From the NCBI GenBank assembly GCA_003155705.1, contig PMEC01000219.1, forward strand, positions 14,773-45,214: a stretch of 30,442 nt of DNA, written 5' to 3'. The DNA comes from Bacteroidales bacterium. Lineage in GTDB: Bacteria > Bacteroidota > Bacteroidia > Bacteroidales > VadinHA17. Position 1 is the first letter of the stretch, and each line of letters opens with the position of its first letter. Below the pieces are notes generated by a model that worked only from the letters and a program-made list of their open reading frames with translations, was not told the origin of the DNA and ran no database searches. The translations under genes and the position numbers were made by a program. This document shows, in pieces, positions 24,918 to 30,442 of the stretch.

Positions 24918-25670
24918 TTATTGAGCTACAAATAGATATGTGAGTGTCCCGGTTTGTATTTTCAGCGCGTTTATATCCGGATTAAATTTTGAAATAAGAG
25001 CTGAATTGACAGCAGCTTCAATCAGGCATGGATCGGAAGTAGTACTTTCGGCTGTTATAATTTTTGCACTAAGAACAATTCCTTTAGGGCTGACCTCAAT
25101 TGTAAGCACTGCTTTTCCTGATCCTTCACATTTATAAATAGGAATAGGAAGATAATTATGAGTCCTTCCCGGGAGATTATAATAGATCCTTGTGGGACCG
25201 GACCAATTTGCAGCCATCTTCTGTGAATCTTTTATCTCAACACTTTCCTTGATTTTTTCTTCTTTTTTTTCTATAGCTATGTTTCCTTCCTGCACATTCT
25301 CTTTAGCTTTTTTCTGTTCATCTATATAATTATCCTTGCCCAGCTTACCACTCTGAATCAGCTCCTCTTTTACTTTATCAATATAGTCTTCGGCATTGAT
25401 CTTCACATCAGGCTGGTTAGCAATATTCCTGGCTATATTCATGATATCCTGATCTCCCTGAAATATTTTTTCAAGCGAGCTCCCCTGAACTTCAGCCGGT
25501 GCAGCTTTTTTCTCAGGCACCGGCACATCTTCAAGTGCTATCTGATACTCTTTTGAATACTCTTTTATATTAAGTGAGCCGATCTGAATTAACATAAATG
25601 CAATTCCCGCAATAAGATGAATTATTATTGCAACAAGTATACCTGTAACTTTCCCTTCGACTTTCCTCAT
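24918..25670 (-). CDS. TonB C-terminal-domain-like envelope protein
   Basis: The 250-residue protein has a short basic N-terminus, one membrane anchor (about 8-30), an acidic segment EDVPVPEKKAAP, a long charged helical stretch (about 65-150), and a C-terminal domain (about 158-250). In that domain GSGKAVLTIEVSPKGIVLSAKI and CLIEAAVNSALISKFNPD match the TonB-C pattern. C181 and C215 could form a disulfide. It differs from classical TonB in lacking a Pro-rich spacer, and no exbB or exbD gene is adjacent. It may bridge inner and outer membrane in energy transduction or another envelope task. It is 97 bases downstream of the carboxypeptidase-regulatory-like gene. Confidence 0.8.
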   Translation of the reverse strand: MRKVEGKVTGILVAIIIHLIAGIAFMLIQIGSLNIKEYSKEYQIALEDVPVPEKKAAPAEVQGSSLEKIFQGDQDIMNIARNIANQPDVKINAEDYIDKVKEELIQSGKLGKDNYIDEQKKAKENVQEGNIAIEKKEEKIKESVEIKDSQKMAANWSGPTRIYYNLPGRTHNYLPIPIYKCEGSGKAVLTIEVSPKGIVLSAKIITAESTTSDPCLIEAAVNSALISKFNPDINALKIQTGTLTYLFVAQ

Positions 25671-25673
25671 ACA

Positions 25674-25706
25674 CTGCCCGATATTCTAACGCTGCCCGAA
25701 TTTCTA
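25674..25706 (-). repeat. 15-bp direct repeat in front of the TonB-like gene
   Basis: CTGCCCGATATTCTA (25674-25688) and CTGCCCGAATTTCTA (25692-25706) match at 13 of 15 positions, with an 18-bp period. On the minus strand the nearer copy ends three bases before the start codon at 25670. It may be a regulatory site or a local duplication. Confidence 0.5.
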
Positions 25707-25767
25707 TATTGAAATATCTGGAAAAACTCTGCTTTCAGAATCATCCACGGTACTTATGAGAAAGTGA

Positions 25768-26448
25768 TTATTCAACCTTGTCAGTCGTATCTTTCTTCTT
25801 CACGACCTTTGGTTTGGTACTTTTCGTTTTGTTGAATTTCTCATTTTTGAATAATCCATGCTTTATATCGTTGAAAAATTTTGCCCAGGCAAATGGGTTA
25901 AGTAGATTATTTACAGGAGATTGATTCCTTGAATATAATGCATTGGCTGTTTGTTGCATTACCATCCTGTATCCGGCTTCCGGCGAAACGGAATAGTTGT
26001 ACGTATTTGCTATACTCTGCTGTATAGCAGCAAGGTTCTCATACATATTTAAAATTTCCGGTTTGATGGCTCTATCGGCTAATATATCCCTCTTAAACTC
26101 TTCATAATTTTTCCAGGGTAGAATAACAACATCTTTAATTACTATCGTATCATTTAAGAGCTTTACATCCTTTGTGAGCTGTTTAGAATCAATGTCCTTT
26201 GGAATAACGAACGTCGTGTTTTTGAACCCCAGCGCGCTAACCCAGATGGTATCGCCCGGAATAGATACTATATTATAAATCCCTGTAAGCTCACTAATTG
26301 TTCCTTTTCTCAACTTGTGGGATATAACACTTACCCCTGGTACAGGGTTACTCTCTTCATCACTGATTATCCCTGTTACCTGAACTATCTGCCCTTTTTC
26401 AGCAACCTGTCCGTTGATTATCAGGAGAGGTAGAAACAATAAAATCAT
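25768..26448 (-). CDS. Secreted protein with carboxypeptidase-regulatory-like (CNA-B-like) domain
   Basis: From ATG 26448 the protein has 226 residues. The frame is open to a TTG at 26496, and a TTG at 26469 would add a basic residue to the signal peptide, so the start is uncertain. A GATATTTG sequence resembling a -7 element at 26493-26500 argues against the longest form. After the hydrophobic leader (MILLFLPLLIINGQ) comes VQVTGIISDEESNPVPGVSV, then GT.SELTGIYNI and WVSALGFKNTTF, the carboxypeptidase D regulatory-like beta sandwich common at the N-terminus of SusC/TonB receptors. The rest is helical with a very basic C-terminus (KSTKPKVVKKKD). No receptor barrel follows, so this is a stand-alone form. 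It is upstream of the TonB-like gene. Confidence 0.82.
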   Translation of the reverse strand: MILLFLPLLIINGQVAEKGQIVQVTGIISDEESNPVPGVSVISHKLRKGTISELTGIYNIVSIPGDTIWVSALGFKNTTFVIPKDIDSKQLTKDVKLLNDTIVIKDVVILPWKNYEEFKRDILADRAIKPEILNMYENLAAIQQSIANTYNYSVSPEAGYRMVMQQTANALYSRNQSPVNNLLNPFAWAKFFNDIKHGLFKNEKFNKTKSTKPKVVKKKDTTDKVE

Positions 26449-26636
26449 GATATAGAAAAGCCTGCTCAAAATCAAAGTGTATAATTGATAACGCAAATAT
26501 CATAAAAAGAGTCTGTAAATTAAGTAATATTGCGTGTAACGGTAAAACTTTTAACTTATTTTTAATACATTTCACATGCTTAGTTTAATTTACTCCCTGC
26601 TTTAATTGGGTAAATAAATTGACTTTCAGACAATTT

Positions 26637-26644
26637 TAGATTTG
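26637..26644 (+). promoter_or_regulatory. Putative -7 promoter element of iorAB
   Basis: Reads TAGATTTG, an exact TAnnTTTG match, 50 bases before the iorA ATG. A TTG lies 15 bases upstream, closer than the usual -33 spacing. The rest of the 26497-26694 gap is AT-rich without other structure that I can see. Confidence 0.35.
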
Positions 26645-26694
26645 TTTTAAATGTTATCCAAATAATCATTATTATTCATGCCATAATAAATTTT

Positions 26695-28317
26695 ATGAAC
26701 CATAATATACAAAAATTATTATTACTGGGTGATGAGGCTGTTGCCAGAGCTGCTATGGATGCAGGTTTGAGTGGGATGTACGCATACCCCGGTACTCCGT
26801 CAACTGAAATAATGGAATATATTCAATCTTCTGCTGAAGCGACAGAAAGAAACATACATCGTGAATGGTCATCCAATGAAAAGACTGCAATGGAGGCCGC
26901 TCTTGGCATGTCTTATGCCGGCAAAAGGGCCATGGTCGCTATGAAGCATGTAGGACTTAATGTTGCAGCCGATGGATTTATTAACTCGGCAATCACGGGT
27001 GTTAATGGTGGTCTTATTGTCGTAGCTGCAGATGACCCCTCAATGCATTCTTCACAGAATGAGCAGGATTCAAGGTTTTACGCAAAATTTGCTTTTGTCC
27101 CGGTTTTTGAGCCTGCCACACAGCAGGAGGCGTACGATATGATATTTGATGCCTTCGAACTTTCTGAGAGATATAAAATCCCTGTTCTATTCAGGATTAC
27201 AACACGGCTTGCACACTCCAGAGCTGCTGTTGAATTAAAACTAACTATTCCTGAGAAAAAGCTGAAACTTCCGGCCGATCAGCTTCAATTTGTTCTTCTG
27301 CCGGCAATTGCCAGAAAAAGATACAGAGCACTTTTATCTACTTATGAATCACTTAAATACGATCTTAGTATCTCAAAATTCAATAGTTTTACTGATGGCA
27401 GTGACAGACGAATGGGGGTAATTACCTGTGGCATTGCATATAATTACCTGATGGAGAATTTCAGCGATAGTAAACCAGATTTCCCGGTTCTCAAAATCAC
27501 TGCATATCCATTCAATAAAGATGTTTTTACTGAAATCACAGACAAATGTAGTTCTGTCCTTATTCTTGAAGAAGGATATCCGATTGTTGAGGAATCGCTC
27601 CGGGGTATTCTGGATAATGGTATTAAAATTCATGGCAGGCTCGATGGGATGGTTCCGCGTGATGGAGAATTGAACCCGGCTATTGTAGCTAAAGCTCTTG
27701 GACTTAGTGTATCAGCAGGCAGGGATGTTCCTGAAATAGTCAGAATGAGACCTCCATCATTCTGTGCAGGCTGTGGTCATTCTGATATGTTTAGTGCTAT
27801 CATTGAAGCTTTGAAGAGTTATTCTCCTGGCAGAGTCTTTTCAGATATAGGATGTTATACTTTAGCTGCTCTTCCGCCTTACGATACAATTAATTCGTGT
27901 GTTGATATGGGTGCTTCCATTACAATGGCAATAGGAGCTTCTGATGCAGGACTGTTCCCGGCAGTGGCAGTTATCGGGGATTCGACTTTTACTCATTCAG
28001 GTATGACAGGACTGCTTGACGCCGTAGTAAAGAACTCTCCTGTTACAATAATCATCGGTGATAATTCTACCACAGGTATGACAGGAGGACAAAAATCACA
28101 GGCAACAGGCAGAATTGAAAATATATGTCTTGGGATTGGCGTTTCAAGAGACCATTTACGATTAATTACTCCTATACGTAAGAATTTTGAAGAAAATGTA
28201 CGTATAATAAAGGAGGAGTTTGAATATCATGGTGTTTCAGTTATAATTGCTTCTCGTGAATGTATTCAGACAGCAATCAAAAGAAAAAAATCAAGAGCTT
28301 CAAATGAGTTATCTTAA
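26695..28317 (+). CDS. iorA: Indolepyruvate:ferredoxin oxidoreductase alpha subunit, form without ferredoxin domain
   Basis: TPP-dependent oxidative decarboxylation of aryl pyruvates (from aromatic amino acids) to aryl-acetyl-CoA, or the reverse, with reduced ferredoxin as partner. The 540-residue protein has YPGTPSTE (31-38), EWSSNEKTAMEAALG, KHVGLNVAAD, and a TPP domain with FCAGCGH (356-362), GDSTFTHSG (428-436) and GDNSTTGMTGGQ. The protein stops soon after VIIASRECIQTAIKRKKS. The C-terminal ferredoxin-type Cys clusters of archaeal IorA are absent and no frameshifted remnant follows; iorB begins 6 bases later. I recall Bacteroides forms of similar length, so this may be lineage-typical. 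No phenylacetate-CoA ligase gene is adjacent. Confidence 0.93.
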   Translation: MNHNIQKLLLLGDEAVARAAMDAGLSGMYAYPGTPSTEIMEYIQSSAEATERNIHREWSSNEKTAMEAALGMSYAGKRAMVAMKHVGLNVAADGFINSAITGVNGGLIVVAADDPSMHSSQNEQDSRFYAKFAFVPVFEPATQQEAYDMIFDAFELSERYKIPVLFRITTRLAHSRAAVELKLTIPEKKLKLPADQLQFVLLPAIARKRYRALLSTYESLKYDLSISKFNSFTDGSDRRMGVITCGIAYNYLMENFSDSKPDFPVLKITAYPFNKDVFTEITDKCSSVLILEEGYPIVEESLRGILDNGIKIHGRLDGMVPRDGELNPAIVAKALGLSVSAGRDVPEIVRMRPPSFCAGCGHSDMFSAIIEALKSYSPGRVFSDIGCYTLAALPPYDTINSCVDMGASITMAIGASDAGLFPAVAVIGDSTFTHSGMTGLLDAVVKNSPVTIIIGDNSTTGMTGGQKSQATGRIENICLGIGVSRDHLRLITPIRKNFEENVRIIKEEFEYHGVSVIIASRECIQTAIKRKKSRASNELS

Positions 28318-28323
28318 AGTGAA

Positions 28324-28899
28324 ATGAAGAACGACATTATTTTGTCAGGAGTAGGGGGACAGGGAATTTTATCAATTGCTGCCACAATTGGACTGGCAGC
28401 TGTGGAATGCAATCTGTTTCTCAAACAATCGGAAGTTCATGGTATGAGTCAGAGAGGTGGTGATGTTCAGTCTCATTTGCGATTGTCGGACAGACCTATA
28501 GCTTCTGACCTCATACCTCACGGCAGGGCTGATATTATTATTTCGGTAGAACCGATGGAATCATTAAGGTATCTTCCATGGCTTTCAGATACAGGTTGGC
28601 TCGTAACTAACTCAAGTCCATTTATTAATATAGACGATTATCCGCCGATTGAAGAGATATTGTCGGAGATAAAGAAAATAAAAAATCACATTATTATTGA
28701 CGCTGATTCTATAGCTAAGAGGATCGGTTCTTTGAGATCAGGTAATATGGTGATCCTTGGAGCTGCTTCTCCTTTCATTGAGATACCATATCATAACCTG
28801 GAAAATGCGATCAGGAACCTTTTTAAACCTAAAGGTGAGGAAGTAATTAATCTGAATCTGAAAGCTCTCAGGGCTGGCAGAGATTTTACCGGGAAATAA
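28324..28899 (+). CDS. iorB: Indolepyruvate:ferredoxin oxidoreductase beta subunit
   Basis: The 191-residue gamma-type subunit of the 2-oxoacid:ferredoxin oxidoreductase family pairs with IorA in the cytoplasm. It has the nucleotide-binding start ILSGVGGQGILSIAATIGLAA (about 6-26), the conserved SEVHGMSQRGGDVQSHLRLS segment (about 36-55), EPMES, and a C-terminal AASPFIEIPYHNLENAIRNLFKPKG. Length is normal. It starts 6 bases after iorA and is convergent with the porin-like gene 14 bases away. Confidence 0.95.
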   Translation: MKNDIILSGVGGQGILSIAATIGLAAVECNLFLKQSEVHGMSQRGGDVQSHLRLSDRPIASDLIPHGRADIIISVEPMESLRYLPWLSDTGWLVTNSSPFINIDDYPPIEEILSEIKKIKNHIIIDADSIAKRIGSLRSGNMVILGAASPFIEIPYHNLENAIRNLFKPKGEEVINLNLKALRAGRDFTGK

Positions 28900-28913
28900 A
28901 TAAAATTCCTTAT

Positions 28914-29903
28914 TCAGAATTTAAACAATGCATTGATATAAATCAGGTCCGTTATCGACCTGGTTTTATCAGTCGGGAAGTTCACCTGATTGTCAAGGGC
29001 AACTTTCACGATTTTATTAAATGTGTACTGAATCCCATTGATAAGAAATTGCCCGTCTTTTGATAAGTTCCATTGTGCCGCGTCTCCGGGCACAGTTACT
29101 GATGTTGAATAATCATAACGGGTGAAAAACTCTGCCTTCTTTGTCAGGCTCACAGCTCCGGTCCCAGAAAAACCCCAGGCATTATGACCACCTACCAGAT
29201 CAAGATTTGACTTACAACTTATTTCACCTCCAATTGTCACCTTATCATTTTTAAATCCTGCAAAGCCTACAAATGTTCTCTGCCAAATTCCCTGGATTTT
29301 CAAGATATCACAATATGCCCTGAAAGCAACCTCTTTTATTGGTGAAAGGGTAATCCCAAGTGAAGGTTTAAGATTATTATCGAGTTGAACTTTATAATAT
29401 CCTTCTCCGTTCATTAAGGTAATGTCAACATCTGCAATATCACTGAATTTATAATCAGCGACAAATCCGATATCTGCAGTAGGACCGTAATTGTTTAAAG
29501 ATTGAAACGTATTCGCTACATATCTTTTGGCCCAGAATCTCTGCTGGAAATCAAATAGCATGGTGGTCGTCATTCCCATTATCAGACTGAGCTTATCTTT
29601 TTTATAGGAAATAGATGCTTCCCTGAAATATGCATATCGTCTCGGTTCAATCACCGGCAAGACATCATCAGGATTACCTAAATTAAGTTTTATGGTTGCT
29701 GAAAAATTTTGATCAGCAATATAGGTATAACCAACATACGCCCTGTTGATATTGTACCCCGTGGTCTTTACATCCGGTTTCATACTATAATGAAAATCAG
29801 TAAATATCTCTGCTATTGGTTTACCCGGATTTTCGATATTCTGTGATCTGAGCTGAGTATAGAAAAATATTATCGTAAATGTCGCCAGGAGAATTTTTTT
29901 CAT
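28914..29903 (-). CDS. Porin-like outer-membrane protein
   Basis: The 329-residue protein has a signal peptide (MKKILLATFTIIFFYTQLRSQ) and then amphipathic beta strands throughout, such as NINRAYVGYTYIADQNFSAT, REASISYKKDKLSLIMGMTT and AEFFTRYDYSTS. It ends with YINALFKF, whose terminal Phe is typical of outer-membrane barrels. The YF..ASISY..d.l.l..G segment resembles phosphate-selective-porin-type proteins. Substrate is unknown. It is a single gene with a TAnnTTTGC promoter element upstream. Confidence 0.82.
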   Translation of the reverse strand: MKKILLATFTIIFFYTQLRSQNIENPGKPIAEIFTDFHYSMKPDVKTTGYNINRAYVGYTYIADQNFSATIKLNLGNPDDVLPVIEPRRYAYFREASISYKKDKLSLIMGMTTTMLFDFQQRFWAKRYVANTFQSLNNYGPTADIGFVADYKFSDIADVDITLMNGEGYYKVQLDNNLKPSLGITLSPIKEVAFRAYCDILKIQGIWQRTFVGFAGFKNDKVTIGGEISCKSNLDLVGGHNAWGFSGTGAVSLTKKAEFFTRYDYSTSVTVPGDAAQWNLSKDGQFLINGIQYTFNKIVKVALDNQVNFPTDKTRSITDLIYINALFKF

Positions 29904-29950
29904 CAGGTCTCAGGTTTTTCTGAAATTTTAGTTTGAGCTGTTGAGCGTCG

Positions 29951-29958
29951 CAAAAATA
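29951..29958 (-). promoter_or_regulatory. Putative -7 promoter element of the porin-like gene
   Basis: Reads TATTTTTG followed by C on the minus strand, an exact TAnnTTTGC match, 48 bases before the ATG at 29903. A TTTG lies 15 bases upstream, slightly closer than the usual spacing. Confidence 0.42.
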
Positions 29959-30048
29959 TGGTTTTATTTTCTCCAAATTAATATGTGCTGAGTAATATTT
30001 TTATTCTGATGCTTATAAACATAAATCTCTTCAATGGTATAGCAGGAA

Positions 30049-30056
30049 TATTTTTG
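30049..30056 (+). promoter_or_regulatory. Putative -7 promoter element of the DPP-IV-like peptidase gene
   Basis: Reads TATTTTTG followed by C, an exact TAnnTTTGC match, 40 bases before the ATG at 30096. It lies downstream of the alternative ATG at 30009 and so supports the later start. Confidence 0.38.
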
Positions 30057-30095
30057 CTTAATTTGAGAAAGAATTTAATCTCTAAACAATTAGAA

Positions 30096-30442
30096 ATGAA
30101 AAGATCATTGTTTTTACCACTTCTCTTTATATCATGCTCTCTGACTATTGTAGCCCAAAAGGCTGATTTTAAGGCTGCTGAAAAATTCAGAGCAGATAAT
30201 CTTACTTCCAAATACGGAGATCTTTCAGTTAATGCAAACTGGATTGAAGAATCTGATATTTTCTGGTACTCTTTCAAAACATCTTCAGGCAAAAATTATT
30301 ATTATGTCAATGCCGGATTAAGGACAAAGCAGCCCATGTTCGACAGCAGATATATGGCTTCAGAACTGCGCAAGATTACTCATCACCCTTATAATGAGCT
30401 TGATTTACCTATAAAGGATATCAAATTTGAAAAGAAAAGCAC
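30096..30442 (+). CDS. N-terminal part of a secreted S9/DPP-IV-like peptidase (partial)
   Basis: The frame runs from ATG 30096 off the right edge, giving 115 complete codons. It starts with a signal peptide (MKRSLFLPLLFISCSLTIVA, cut near AQ). It continues ADFKAAEKFRADNLTS, ANWIEESDIFWYSFKT, YYYVNAGLRTKQPMFD and ITHHPYNELDLPIKDIKFEK. This layout matches the start of the DPP-IV propeller domain in Bacteroidetes S9 family peptidases, as I recall it. The catalytic domain is outside the window. The frame also reaches back to ATG 30009, but that would bury the signal peptide. Dipeptidyl- or oligopeptidase activity is inferred only from the N-terminal resemblance. Confidence 0.75.
   Translation, partial: MKRSLFLPLLFISCSLTIVAQKADFKAAEKFRADNLTSKYGDLSVNANWIEESDIFWYSFKTSSGKNYYYVNAGLRTKQPMFDSRYMASELRKITHHPYNELDLPIKDIKFEKKS

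Noticed and set aside
29978..30292. 104-codon minus-strand frame at the right edge
   Set aside because: It is antisense to the signal peptide and N-terminal domain of the DPP-IV-like peptidase, whose reading frame is far more convincing.

Overview
The window looks like chromosomal DNA of a Bacteroidota (Bacteroidetes) bacterium, most likely an environmental Bacteroidales-type lineage. It is AT-rich throughout. Many secreted proteins have short Bacteroidetes-style signal peptides ending in Q. Start codons mostly lack Shine-Dalgarno sequences, and several genes are preceded by the Bacteroidetes -7 element TAnnTTTG. Families typical of the phylum are present: a BT_3928-type DoxX protein beside tpiA, folP next to cdaA, an IorA without ferredoxin domain, a tricorn-like S41 protease and an S9/DPP-IV-type peptidase. 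No rRNA, tRNA, CRISPR array, insertion sequence or prophage was seen, and no gene-free stretch exceeds about 245 bases.

Layout. 1-701: the 3' end of an unrecognised gene and a small secreted protein, closed by a strong terminator. 752-3574 (-): uvrA. 3720-4558 (+): an ECF sigma factor with a 68-residue companion, then a terminator. 4601-5115 (+): an operator-like cluster of 11-bp repeats, an Arc-type ribbon-helix-helix regulator and an overlapping small zinc-ribbon protein. 5124-5828 (-): rsmE. 5943-6031: a degenerate palindromic repeat. 6072-6578 (+): a YfcE-type phosphoesterase. 6583-13674 (-): a tight operon tmk, BT_3928-like DoxX protein, tpiA and a 1496-residue secreted protein. 13817-16342 (+): folP, cdaA (c-di-AMP synthase), truA. 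16404-19196 (-): a secreted ankyrin/beta-domain protein, a small lipoprotein and a glycosyltransferase-like protein. 19439-24841 (+): a class C beta-lactamase-fold hydrolase, a SRAP/YedK protein and a tricorn-like protease. 24918-26448 (-): a carboxypeptidase-regulatory-like protein and a TonB-C-like protein. 26695-28899 (+): iorA-iorB. 28914-29903 (-): a porin-like outer-membrane protein. 30096 to the end (+): the start of a DPP-IV-like peptidase.

The genes fall into three groups. Housekeeping: uvrA, rsmE, tmk, tpiA, folP, truA. Signalling and regulation: ECF sigma, Arc/zinc-ribbon pair, CdaA. Cell envelope: secreted proteases, TonB-like, porin, giant secreted protein, ankyrin-barrel protein. 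No complete defence or mobile system is evident. The best candidates for something undescribed are the repeat-controlled Arc/zinc-ribbon pair, the 1496-residue secreted protein with an internal winged-helix-like segment, the secreted ankyrin/beta-domain fusion, and the ECF sigma factor with a small partner instead of a classical anti-sigma factor. All functional calls are from reading the sequence, without database searches.
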